Assembly: GCA_029931535.1 (NCBI GenBank)
Contig: JAQPZY010001405.1
Location: 1 to 64,000 of the forward strand
DNA from: Margaritifera margaritifera
Taxonomy: Eukaryota; Mollusca; Bivalvia; Unionida; Margaritiferidae
Direction of reading: 5' to 3'
DNA: 64,000 nt
Within the stretch, counting starts at the first letter, position 1. Every line of letters begins with the position of its first letter. Positions 30,223 to 40,925 of the stretch are shown here, piece by piece. Below the pieces are notes generated by a model, which saw only the letters and a list, made by a program, of their open reading frames with translations, did no database searches and was not told the origin of the DNA. Made by a program: the position numbers and the translations under genes.

Positions 30223-31372
30223 CACGTGGATAGATACAAGCCAGTTGGAGTAAGATCCTACATAGAATTACCCAAATGGGTTAAAGACAATAACTGCCTG
30301 TATTAATGTTCAGAATAAAGAAAACACGTGTTCCTTTGATCTCGAAGAACCTATGATAAACCCACAATCAGAACACCCGTACCGACCACCCAATTATATC
30401 CTTAACAGATATAAACATTGGTTTCACAGATGTTAGATCAAACTTTACGTCATTGATAAATTTGAAAATGAATTCAGCATATCTGTGAATGTATACGAAA
30501 TCGTAGACATATCTATAAGACCAGTTAGAGTGACAGAAAAAGTACGAGACAGTCACGTGGACATGATAATTGTGTTTGATGGGAACAATTATCATTATTG
30601 TGGAAAAAAAGATTTGTCAAGATTGGCGTCATCTCAGATAAACAAACACGCCAATAAAACGTACTTGTGGAAGAAGGTTAATCATTTTAACAGAATTAAA
30701 ATCGCAAGAATATTACAGATTATGTAATAAAGTAGATAACTCAATAGACATAATGTCCGAAGAAAGTTCTGTCGTAGATAATTCAACACACACGGGGCCT
30801 GAAGAAGGTTCTGTTGTAGATAATACAACACACACGGGACCTGAAGAAGGTTCTGTTCTTACATTTACAAAAATGCCATCATCAACTACAAGTTCGGAAT
30901 GTTCTATATTGGGATTTTGAAAGTCTGATGGAATCAATAATCATTTGGAAACAAGACTCTAATAAATCTTGACCAATACAAATAAACAAACATATACTGT
31001 CAGGATATTCTCTTCACATCAAATCAGTACACAAAGACAAAGAGTCTATATTAGACAGACCAACAGGCTCTATTAAAAAAGTTTTAAGAGCATGTGCAAA
31101 AAATTCCAGTAACTGTTTGCGAAGAACTCAGACCAAGAAACGTTGCTGAAGTAATATTCACAAATAAAGATAAGAAGCATTTTAATTCCACTAAAATGTG
31201 TCATATTTGTGAAACGAAAATCAAAACTAACAAAATAAGAGATCATGATCATTTAACTGATAATAACAGAGGCCCTGCACATAAAAAATGTAATTTTATT
31301 TACAGACATCCAAAGTATGGTCGATATCAATACTTTTTTCATTGTCATTATGAGCAGTCATACTTTCTTTGA
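30223..31372 (+). pseudogene. polB: DNA polymerase B (Polinton/viral type), N-terminal half, broken
   Basis: These are fragments of the N-terminal and exonuclease-side half of a protein-primed type B polymerase of the kind carried by Polintons and related linear elements. A VGVRSYIELPKWVKDNN block opens at about 30,230. Next come a FENEFSISVNVYE block and a HYCGKKDLSRLASSQ block at 30,460-30,640. A Cys/His cluster (CHICE...RDHDHLT...AHKKCN), typical of this family, closes it at 31,200-31,300. At least three frame changes and several stops separate these blocks. A 42-bp in-frame repeat sits just before the expected exonuclease I motif, which is not recognisable. The palm domain is absent. Family assignment is by recognition of these conserved blocks. 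Confidence 0.72.
30759..30857 (+). repeat. 42-bp in-frame tandem repeat in polB
   Basis: About 2.4 copies of a 42-base unit encode a 14-residue acidic repeat (THTGPEEGSVVDN-like). The paralogous locus near 45,400 has a single copy (MPEKGSVV), so this is a local expansion. Confidence 0.85.
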
Positions 31373-31394
31373 CTTTAGTCATGAACAATTCAAG

Positions 31395-31943
31395 GTAATA
31401 GAAACCACAAGGAATTAAAACAGTCCTTGTTTCATTCTTATTGCTAATGTAATAGAAACCACAAGGAATTAAAACAGTCCTTGTTTCATTCTTATTGCTA
31501 ATGTAATAGAAACCACAAGGAATTTAAACAGTCCTTGTTTCATTCTTATTGCTAATGTAATAGAAACCACAAGGAATTAAAACAGTCCTTGATTCAATCT
31601 TATTGATAATGTAATAGAAACCACAAGGAATTAAAACAGTCCTTTGTTTCATTCTTATTGCTAATGTAATAGAAACCACAAGGAATTTAAACAGTCCTTG
31701 ATTCATTCTTATTGATAATGTAATAGAAACCACAAGGAATTAAAACAGTCCTTGTTTCATTCTTATTGCTAATGTAATAGAAACCACAAGGAATTTAAAC
31801 AGTCCTTGATTCAATCTTATTGATAATGTAATAGAAACCACAAGGAATTTAAACAGTCCTTGATTCAATCTTATTGATAATGTAATAGAAACCACAAGGA
31901 ATTAAAACAGTCCTTGATTCATTCTTATTGCTAATGTAATAGA
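31395..31943. repeat. 54-bp minisatellite, about 10 copies
   Basis: The unit starts gtaatagaaaccacaaggaa and is repeated every 54 bp (one unit 55 bp), with G/T and A/T variants. Because 54 is a multiple of three, the minus strand stays open for several units and reads an 18-residue repeat. The array starts about 20 bp after the last recognisable polB codon. Confidence 0.93.
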
Positions 31944-33530
31944 AGATGTTGTTTTTCCGATCTTTGAAAATATTGTAATAAAAAATAATAACCAACAACA
32001 AAATCTATTCTCTGTAGTGAAATGTATAGATTATCTTTTCTGTTGTCAATTATAGCCATTTGTATAGGAAAATAGCATGGTACATTTTTGTCTTCTTTTT
32101 TTCCATTTGTATATTGTATCGTTGTTAGCACTTATTTGGTTACCTTCTTCCTTCTAACAATTATAGATCTTATGTTTGCTGTAGTGTTTCTCTAAAATTG
32201 CTTACTCTGTTATGTTTTTTTTTCCTTCCTTCAAAAAGTATTTTTAAAACTTCAATATTAACTTTCTGTGTTGCGAACTTTCTCCCTGATTGCATTCTTT
32301 ATCTCACTGTATCTGTTGTGCTCTGCAACTATTAAAATACATTCCTCATTACTTCTTTTATTATTACTTATTGCCATGACTCACCATATTACCAATACTG
32401 TTCAACATACTTATATCAGAGGTTATTATCTCATCGTAATTTAAAACTTTGTCGTATTTTAATTTTTCCTTTGAATTTTAGCTAAAGTTCCCCACAAAAC
32501 AGCTAAATTCCAGAGGGATGATAAATTATGTTTCTGTTTTTACAACGCCTACGTCATGCTAACCTCTGCTCAGTTTAAAAACTGTTATGCTGCTTTTTGT
32601 TTCTGAAATCTCTTTAATGTTCACTATCAAATCATTCTTAATTTCATTGATCTTTTGCAACCTAGAATTAATATCTATCAGAGACGTATTTAAAGCCATG
32701 TAGGATACAAAGGTTGTGCAGTTGTCATTTTGTTAATCCCATTTATATGTATGAACTGACAGTTTAGATTAGAATTTGAAGAAGAAAAAAATGTATTAAG
32801 AGTTTCTTACTGCAATCATGGCTATAGATGCAATACGCGTGGCAATTGTCACGCCTTTCTCTTTGAACAGTTGTTCAACATTAACCTAATGGTAACTTTT
32901 CTGTAATTTTGAATTTATGTTCCAATTGTGTCTCTTAAGTTACTGTCTAGATCTGTGAAATATCCAACTACCTGTGCACCTTTACTTTCAACATTTTTCA
33001 ACGATTCTTTCGATTTAACGTTTGTGGTTTCATTGGTATGAAAATAAAGAGTTCGTTTTTCTTTAAGTCCCAAAATGTCAATCCTCGGTGTTGCAAGTAA
33101 CGGACAGGGCCCGAAATTTAGATCTGCCCTTAGACCAGGCGGCGCACCATCATAGACTTCTCGTATCAACTCTTCTCCTCTTACAACATTACATAAAAAC
33201 TCGTGGCCCATCTGCCCTCGGGCAGATTGACGGATGGGCCAGTCAGCTAGTGATCTGAAGTTGCGTTAGACACATTTTTCTTCAAAGTTTGGATATAAAA
33301 CTAAAATAGATTGTACTTTAACGATATGTACTTGCTTCATTACAATCTGGTTTGTATTTGACTACATATTTTAAAACAATTCGCCAACCATAGACGCCAC
33401 CGTTATTAGCTAACTCAGTTTCGTGACATGAATCATTGAATTGAACGGAATTAATTGTTTACTCATACCTGAATGATAATAATTTTTTCCACAATGAGCA
33501 GTCTGTTTTTAGAATTCCCCATCCTGTCAA
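31944..33530. other. AT-rich stretch with one unrecognised 98-codon ORF
   Basis: A minus-strand ORF at 32,915-33,211 (98 codons, starting MGHEFLCNV and containing YDGAPPGLRADLNFGP) is less AT-rich than its surroundings and may be a remnant of a real gene, but I do not recognise it. Its Met lies in a nested palindrome at 33,204-33,241. A 66-codon minus-strand ORF at 31,931-32,131 is also unrecognised. The rest is T-rich non-coding DNA. Confidence 0.4.
33204..33241. repeat. Nested palindrome (hairpin)
   Basis: An inner perfect 8-bp stem (atctgccc / gggcagat) with a 2-base loop is flanked by an outer tggcccatc / gatgggcca stem that overlaps it. It is a GC-rich island in AT-rich DNA and could be an end of an unrecognised DNA transposon or a chance structure. 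Confidence 0.75.
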
Positions 33531-33539
33531 ATATCCCTC

Positions 33540-34660
33540 AGAAAAATCACCGACACTTGGTTAGATGAAATGAATAACAGAAATATGACAGGTGTTGTTT
33601 ATCTTTACTTAAAAAGGGCGTTTGATTTAACAGATCACAGTATCCTTTCATCATAATTACAACGCTATTATTCTGATGACAATGCCATAGATTGGTTAAC
33701 TTCTTATCTTCCACAAAGAAGGCAGAACGTACGTATAGGTAGCATTACATCTTCTTCTGCATTTGTTAAGGTTGGTGTTCCACAAGGGTCAGTATTATGT
33801 CCATTGTTATTTTTAATCTTTATTAATGACCTCCCTTATACTACTGAAAACTCCTTATGACACAACACTACATGCTTCTGCTCCATCCTTAAATACCATC
33901 CAAACCAAGTTAAACAAAGATCTGGAGATTATTGAACAATGATGTAAGAATAACAAAATGCTTCTAATCAAAATAACACTAAGTGTATGTTAATAACCAG
34001 GTCAGAAATTGACTCACATTGACCAGAAGCATCTGGACTTAATCTTAAGAATACAACCATTGAAAATGTTTTAAGTCAAAAACTTCTTGGCATTCATGTT
34101 GACATTTTTTTTTTTCAGTGGGGTGTATAGGTTAATAATGTATGTAAATTGGTTTCTTCTAAGATAGCACTGCTCACCAAATTTATGAAATACCTACCAC
34201 TTGATGTCAGAATTCTATATTTTAATGCAAATATTCAAACAGTACTAGATTATTGCCTTAGTGTATGGAGACACTGTTCCAGACAAGACTTTCACAGAAT
34301 TTTAAAATCACAAAAAGAGCAGCCTTTTGATGCACCTTTGGAACCCCTCTCAAAACATTAGGTTAAATGCAAATTTAAAAAAAAAATATTATACTAAAGC
34401 TGTTTTAGTATATAAAGCTCTAAATGGAACAGCACCACAACATCTACATGCTTAGTCCGATACAATCAAGTTATGCACTACGCTCTGCAGAAAATGGAAA
34501 TCTCTTGCTACCAAAGCCAAAAAAAATACAGCAATTCAAGAAGAGCTTGTTTTCAGGGGTTCTTGTCTGGAACAGCTTGCATTTGAATATTAAACAATAC
34601 AATTCTCTCAGTGCTTTTAAAAATAGATGCTTTTATTGCATGTTAAGTAAGAAATAAGTA
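33540..34660 (+). pseudogene. LINE reverse transcriptase remnant (CR1/Jockey-like)
   Basis: This is a plus-strand non-LTR retrotransposon RT fragment. It has TDTWLDEMNN...GVVYLYLKRAFD at about 33,550-33,625 and KVGVPQGSVLCPLLFLIFIN at about 33,765-33,830. The catalytic region at about 33,845 retains Y-D-T-T but has lost the two residues between Y and D. The thumb and C-terminal region continues to a SGVLVWNSLHLNI block at about 34,550-34,600, ending near 34,657. Several frameshifts and stops are present. The endonuclease and 5' end are missing, as usual for 5'-truncated LINE copies. The clade is a guess from motif style. Confidence 0.8.
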
Positions 34661-34722
34661 TTCTTTTTCAACTTGTGTTTATATATATATATACTAATTT
34701 AGTATCCTTCTATAAATAGAGC

Positions 34723-34806
<84 letters not shown>

Positions 34807-35230
34807 TGTACTTTTCATTCTTCTATTTTACAGATTTTACTTTTCTGGATGTGTTGGCAATAGCTGCAGAGAATTAAAGATGAAAACTAGCTGTGAGTGG
34901 GAAAATGAACTTAATTTCACTGCAAAGAACGAAATAAAAACAAAAGATACAAAGATTGTATATGATTTGCTCAGATGTGACCCATTAAAAGGTGACCCTT
35001 ATTATGATAAATGTATGTATTACTGAACTAAGTTTTGAACAGTTAATAACAATTGACGAATTTTTCACATCAGTGAAAGAACGCCTATATTTTCGAACAC
35101 TATCAGCAATCTTAAGGACATGATCATAAAGAACCATTTACTGTTTGTGCTGATGAAACTAAAACAAGTCTTTGACTTGAAACACTTTTCAAAAATTATT
35201 TCGAGTTCATTACAAGAGTGTAGTGAGTGA

Positions 35231-35325
<95 letters not shown>

Positions 35326-35349
35326 AAATTGATAGTTAAAAAGATCTGA
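34661..35349. other. Microsatellite-rich spacer
   Basis: (TA)n runs at 34,678-34,692 and 34,724-34,756 pass directly into (TG)n at 34,757-34,804. A longer (AT)n lies at about 35,234-35,328. A plus-strand ORF at 34,760-35,026 begins inside the TG repeat (poly Val-Cys) and continues into a Cys/Lys-rich stretch with no match I recognise. Confidence 0.7.
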
Positions 35350-35354
35350 ATATT

Positions 35355-36300
35355 AGTGCGCGGTACTACAAAGTTCTTTATTAGTAAACAGAAACATTAT
35401 ATCAGTGCATCCACTCAAAATAAAGATCATGCACTTCTGTACACTTTCTCAATCTGATTATCCAATTATTAAATGACATTTTGTATTCACTGTTTGTTGT
35501 TTTGGAGCTAATCAGGACTGTATGGAGGATTTAGCAAATTTTGGATGCTTTGCTCCTTCAGGAAATCTCTCATGATGGCGGATTTATGCGCCAATGCGTT
35601 GTCATGGAGTAGGTGGATACCTCTGGTACCGGTGCGCAGACGGGTGGTTCGATAGTGTTCCACTTCTTTTGGCAACATTTCAGAGGCGTATAATTGTCCA
35701 GTTACATTAGCAGAGTCAGGCACAAGTGTCTGTATGACCGGGCCTTTTGCATCGAAAAATAATGCGTGTAAAACTCTCTTGACAGTCAGACTACTTCTAG
35801 CAATTTGTGGTTTCAGCTCGTTTTATCCGATCCGAACTTTATTATTTTCTTTTGAGTCGGTTCAAGCAAGTAAATCCATGTTTCATCACCTGTGAAAATA
35901 TCATTCAAACATCTCTGGCCACTCTTTTCGTATTTGGGGAGTAGCCGTTTGGCAATTTCAACCCGAGTCTGTTTTTGATTAGCCGTCAACAAATGAGGGA
36001 CCCATATTGCACAAACCAATTTAGCTTCAAATGATTCTTCAGTATTTATTAAAAAATAGGTTAGGAATTAATGCCCGTGATAACAGAAATATCTTCCACT
36101 ATGTATCGTACATCTTCATCAATTGCCCCATTACCAGCAGCCACTTTAATCTCACCAATCGCAGACAACGGTCATCTTCCATGGATTCGCAACCGTCTTA
36201 TAAAACGATGAAAAAACCTCAAAATTGTGGGATATGCCAGAGAATTACATCCGTAAACTTCATCAAAGTTGGCCTTGATATCAGTGGGAGAGTACTCTAA
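35355..36300 (-). pseudogene. mariner-family transposase, broken and internally deleted
   Basis: Read on the minus strand, the N-terminal helix-turn-helix part appears at about 36,290-36,160 (DIKANFDEVYG). The linker WVPHLLTANQKQ and first catalytic Asp (TGDETWIY) lie at about 35,985-35,850. The second Asp (HDNALAHK) lies at about 35,620, and NPPYSPD at about 35,520. There the frame breaks by one missing base. The block that should hold the third Asp and the following roughly 50 residues is absent. The reading resumes with a C-terminal WIIRLRKC...YFEW block at about 35,470-35,400. Several stops occur. The sense-strand 5' end may lie near 36,556, where tacgggggttatttgaaaag-like sequence resembles a mariner terminus. 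The other terminal repeat was not found beside the (AT)n tract. Confidence 0.85.
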
Positions 36301-36556
36301 GAGCGCCCAGATTTTACAGTATTCTCTTTGCTGAGTAGCAGAATTGTTCTCCTTCTCCGAAAGTTTTAGGTCACTGTCATTTACCTATGTTACATCTCAC
36401 GCATATATCTGCAGGTGTCCTGCGTACTGCATGTGCAGCCACTGATCATTTTATAGAAAGTTTTTTTTTCTATCGATCGGTGGTAAATTTTTTGACAGGT
36501 TCAAAGAAACAAAAAGTTATGGAAAAATAGTCAGAACTTTTCAAATAACCCCCGTA

Positions 36557-37855
36557 TATTACAGATCTGGTTTTGAGTCAACATGACCACATCGAGATAA
36601 ATTCTCTGAAAACATGCACATGAAAAATACAGCAAGCTGTGTGAAAAACAAGGTTGTCATTTGTATAATTTTGACGGCAATCGCGTGTTGCCCTGTTGTT
36701 CACAAATATCACTTGTAAGAGTTCCACACACACACGTCTGAGTACAGTTTGACTTTTTAGATGGACATAAACCAATGAAAGTGTCAAATTCTAGAGAGCG
36801 CAGCACGTGCTTGTTCTAAGGAAACACACCGCTCACTCAGGTAAAAAGATTTGTATTCTTTTCCTGTTTTGAAGTAAGTCGCTTATATCGATAATAGAGT
36901 TTGCATAATTATTGTAAAAATTCTACAAATTTAAGCATTCCAATATTTCGGAAATGTTCGTTGATGTCCGTTACGTTTTGAGTGCGAACGCCAATAATAT
37001 AGTCACTTATAGCTGCTAATTTTTACATAACATTGCTTTGCTCTTAAATTTGACAAATGTTTGGTTTGTATATTTTCCTGCGAGCTTGTACTACACTCAG
37101 ACAGTCTTTGTATCAGCCAGTGGTAACAATAAGTGAATAGAAAAATCATTTATCATGTGCACCCATTTCACACCTTTGCATTCGAACACTAAGAAAATAC
37201 TCATGTATTGGTTAATTTCAAAGACACTATACAATCATGTGGAGGACTATTTCTATGGCAAAAGAGACAAGTGTGTGAATCCTGTTGTGATTTCCCTTCT
37301 TCCAAGCAATATTTATTTTGTATTACAAGACAAAGACTCTTTCCAGATCCAATTAAAGTTCACAATACATTATCGATGTCACGCAATGTTTTCCCAAATG
37401 ACATTCCCGCAGGTCGTTTCAATTATCGAACAGCAGGGAATCATTGGCAATATTAGCTTTCAGACACAGCAATTACAGGTTACAATACTTGTTTTTTTTT
37501 TTCTTTTGTGGTGATCCTGAAGACTTGTGGAAACATTCTTGTCTTCGTGATTAAGGGAACTGTACGTTAGTGAAAGCTCTTTATTTGAATTTAGTCGATT
37601 GTCCATCAGCAAGTATATACATATACATTTAAGTTTGTTACAGATATTGATGGTGGCACGTTTGATGCATACAGTAAAACAAATCTATCGCATTCAATCA
37701 ATAATAAAGAGATTTACTTACGTGTACACAGACACATTCCCATGCACACTCGTAAATGCATATATACACTTAGACGTTATATATGTATATACATATAACT
37801 ATACACATGCACACACATACATACATACACATACACACACAACACACACACATAT

Positions 37856-37927
<72 letters not shown>

Positions 37928-37944
37928 GCACGCACATAAACATA
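36557..37944. other. Intergenic DNA with an unrecognised 119-codon ORF and (TA)n
   Basis: A plus-strand ORF at 37,155-37,514 (119 codons, starting MCTHFTPL) overlaps another open frame (37,208-37,456). Neither resembles a known family, and an old exon is possible but unproven. A (TA)n tract occupies about 37,853-37,920, next to AC-rich sequence. Nothing else is recognisable. Confidence 0.45.
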
Positions 37945-38199
37945 GGGGCCCCGGGTGGCCGAGTGGTCTAAGGCGCTCGCCTTTACAGATCACTGACATC
38001 TCACCTCTGAACCTCGTGGGTTCGAGTCTCGGGCTCGGCCAACGTGGGTATGTGAGAAAGCTTGCCAGTAGCTTCCCGTGGGTCGGTGGTTCTTCCCGGG
38101 GTTTTCTCGGGTTCTTCCTCCACCAAATATTATGGCCGCCATATATAACCTATCATGAGCTGAAAAATGGCGTTAAACCCATAACAAACAAAAAAACAA
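37945..38199 (+). mobile_element. tRNA-derived SINE (tRNA-Leu-like head)
   Basis: The head carries an A box in ggtggccgagtggtctaagg and a B box ggttcgagtc about 50 bases later, the layout of a type II tRNA (Leu-like). The anticodon region is not folded as a tRNA, so it is not a tRNA gene. A GC-rich unrelated body follows (gtgggtcggtggttcttccc), then a tail of ggcgttaaacc and acaaacaaaa repeats. Direct repeats cataaacata (about 37,935-37,944) and cataagcata (38,201-38,210) flank it as a plausible 9-of-10 target-site duplication. Such ACAAACAAAA tails are common in molluscan SINEs. Transcription would be by RNA polymerase III from the internal boxes. Confidence 0.82.
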
Positions 38200-38569
38200 A
38201 CATAAGCATACATACCTACATGCATATTAACACGGAGTATGATACAAAAACGTATACAACACGTTAATGTGTTACCTGTAAAATGAACCATATGTTTGTT
38301 CAATTACATGCATGCGCTTAAACACAAACTCTTTCGGGAGAAGACGCAAAATGTGTCATCATTATATAAGCAGTATTCAAATTCTTTTCTTACTAGTATG
38401 ATAAGAACAATATACATGAAATATGATAGTTAGTAATGCATGTATTAACGAAAAAACAATGAAATGGAGATGAGATGAAAAAAACAGTGAAGTTAAGAAC
38501 AAAAATATACTAATAATTTATAAAAAATTAATTAAATCGTGCAATTTTGTTGTAATATTAAATAGAATT

Positions 38570-40555
38570 CAGCATCATATTATGTTCAATTAGTGCCCTA
38601 TGAATATAATTTCCCAGATTTTTAACCTCTGTAGATTTCGTGGAATTTAGTAATTTAAAAAATTTCAGCATACTCGGGCCTTTCAAACATAAGAGTTTAT
38701 ATACTTCTTTCTTAGCGGCAAATAACATTGGTATTCTAATACAAAATGATACTCATCTTCCAGCACATTGCAAAAAATACATGTCCTTTGATCTAGTGGG
38801 GTGCATTATGTTCTCTTCCATCTCCCTGATTCAATATGTAACGTATGGGCAGACATCTTTATTTTGAAAGAGATTTTCAAAATGTTGTCACTGTTACTAT
38901 ATCCAAATATTCCTTATAGCCAAAATGTCGAGACTAATTTCTATATAATCTAGTTCTTGAAGATTCTATTATCCTAGAATGCCAATTTTTGATAAACTGG
39001 TCAGCTAGCCGTTGTTTGACCAAAGATAAGAAAACCTTTATGTTCCCAACAGCTTGATTTATCCACACTTCCCCAAGATCACGACTATTTAATAAATCCC
39101 AGACTAAGAATGCCCAATTTTTCTTTTCAGGACGGCTTTCTTTGTCAGTAAGAATTATTTTATATATGACAGATATATATTTTCTATTATCTGAGGAGAT
39201 AAGCTTCTTCCAGTATTTCAAAGTGCGGTAATATCTCTTGATCTGTAACGATGTCCTCCCCAATTCTCCATACACAAAATCATTTTGGGTAGATTCTTTT
39301 AACCCCAAGAAGATTTTTGAAAACATTTAGGGTCAACCGTTCATCAGCATTTCCTTCAGTAAATCCCCCACACTTCTGATCCATAATTAAAATATGGTGA
39401 AATTAGCGTGTCAAATATTTCACATTTTACCTTTGGAGGCACATTTCCAAACTTGTATAAATATTTATCCATTGCAAATAAAGCCTTTGAAGCAAGTATG
39501 AAAGAAGCCCCTGAAATACAAATTGATTAACATACTCTAACTCTAAACCTTTATAGAAGAATACAGTATCATCTGCTATTCTTCCTCCCTTACGGAAAAC
39601 CATAAGTTTAGTTTTGTTTTCATTAACTTTAAGGTGCCACTTGTCACAATATGTACTCAGAGAACGTAGGCCCTTTTGTAGACCCTGTTTTGATTCAGAA
39701 AATATAAATAGATCATCTGCGTATAAAACTATAAACAGCTGTAGCGTACCTATGCGAGTACCTTGAACACCACTGTAAATAAATTCTTCTTCAGTGTCGT
39801 TGATAATCATGGCAAATAAGAAGGGAGACAATCATTCCCTTTGACTCACGCCAGTAACACATACAAAATCTTCCCGCAAGGTATTATTGAATTTCACTCT
39901 ACGTTTGACATTTTCAAATATTGAATGTACAATATTAACTATTTTACTTCTTATTCCTAACTTAAGTCATTTATACCAAAAAATATCCCTTATAATAGAA
40001 TCAAACGCTTTAGCAAGATTAACAAAAGCACAGAACAATTTTTTTACCTGAATTAATATATTGAGTTATCAATCCAAGTAATGTAAAAATGTTATCAGTT
40101 GTGGTCATATTTGTCCTAAAACGGTCCTGAGCTTCGACAAATACCTGGTGATCCTCCTCCGCCCAATTAACAAGTCTATTATTTAAAATCCTACTAAACA
40201 ATTTACCCATGACACTCATAAGGGTGATATCTCTGTAATTTTCTACGTTATTTACAGAACCTTTCTTATGATTGTGTATAACAATACCCTCAGACCAAAT
40301 GTCTGGAAAGCAACCAGTATTGAAAATAACGTTAAACATATAGAGTAGATAAGGCTGGAGAATTGCCTTGCCATATACCAAAAATTCGTTAAATAGATTA
40401 TCAGGGCCAATGCTTTTACCATTCTTTAACTCTTTCATTGCTCTTTTCAATGCTCCTATCGAAATAGCAATATTTAATTCATCAAACAAAATTTGTAAGT
40501 CACCCTGTACATAATCAATATTGAAATCTATTTCTTCATCATCTCTTAGTAGCAT
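38570..40555 (-). pseudogene. LINE reverse transcriptase remnant, second family
   Basis: On the minus strand, 178 open codons at 40,555-40,019 begin MLLRDDEEID and contain the RT blocks KNGKSIGPDNLFNEF, GCFPDIWSEGIVIHNHKKG and NNVENYRDITLMS. Frameshifted continuations follow. One lies around 39,831-39,427 with an intact YADD box (VLYADDLFIF) and NENKTKLMVFRKGG. Others lie at 39,326-38,934 and a C-terminal block near 38,700-38,580. The gene before the RT fingers is missing, and the break at 40,555 coincides with the edge of a dispersed repeat. It is a different lineage from the LINE at 33.5 kb, judging from motif wording. Multiple stops make it dead. Confidence 0.85.
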
Positions 40556-40559
40556 AGAC

Positions 40560-40925
40560 TATATTTATCTTGGATCACGCCATAAATTTTATTTAATCCA
40601 AAATGAAAACCCTACTCTCCACACGATAGAAATAGTTTTCTTTAAAAAAAAGTCCTCACGCACTCCCTACCTCAATGTTTTTATTTTTATTTTTATTTTA
40701 AAAATTCAATACTCAACCCCACTCCCACGATAAAAATAAATGTAGACCATAATTTTCATGGCTCACCCACTCCGGATGTTCTTTTTTTCAAAAACAAAAA
40801 CACCAAAACACATTTGGAAAAATCCTAGACCGCCATGACCTACCCAAAGTTTTGTTTGAAAAGTCATAGGCCAGCATAATACTAGCCACCCGTATTAGGT
40901 GTACTACAAAAGCAAACCTTCGTTA
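40560..40925 (-). repeat. Dispersed repeat, copy 1
   Basis: The reverse complement of this stretch matches 52,450-52,960 in several ordered blocks. There is a 13-base identity (cgtattaggtgta at 40,891-40,903 versus tacacctaatacg at 52,464-52,476). There is also a 14-base identity (tggaaaaatcctag at 40,815-40,828 versus its complement at 52,541-52,554). A weaker match near the far end (atttatggcgtgatcc versus atgtatggtgtagggc) completes the pattern. No coding capacity. It may be a non-autonomous transposon or a LINE untranslated region, since it abuts the RT remnant. Confidence 0.7.

Larger units (their letters stand above)
28680..31372. mobile_element. Polinton-like remnant, locus 1
   Basis: This decayed block is paralogous to the one at 42,100-48,400. 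The segment 28,690-29,040 matches 42,120-42,460 in order and orientation (shared ggaataaatacacgaaattaat-like and gtaatataaagacgcctgaa-like stretches, roughly 75-85% by eye). The blocks near 29,575-29,640 and 44,425-44,490 share a translated GGNDKI...C.C pattern. A polymerase B fragment follows on the plus strand. It is cut off at 31,372 by a minisatellite, and no ATPase or downstream gene is seen here. The minus strand at 29,120-29,240 reads an open FYEQEV-containing piece that might be another gene remnant. Terminal inverted repeats were not found. Confidence 0.5.

Noticed and set aside
31395..31943. Regular repeats that might be a CRISPR array
   Set aside because: There are no unique spacers: the whole 54-bp unit is repeated head to tail, and the context is eukaryotic.
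34760..35026. 88-codon ORF starting with poly Val-Cys
   Set aside because: The start is translated (TG)n; the remainder is short and unrecognised.
37945..38035. Possible tRNA-Leu gene
   Set aside because: A and B boxes are present but the anticodon arm and acceptor stem do not fold properly, and a SINE body and tail follow.
37599..38267. 222-codon plus-strand ORF across (TA)n and the SINE
   Set aside because: It runs through AC and TA microsatellites (poly Ile-Tyr) into a tRNA-derived SINE; no protein family and no plausible gene structure.
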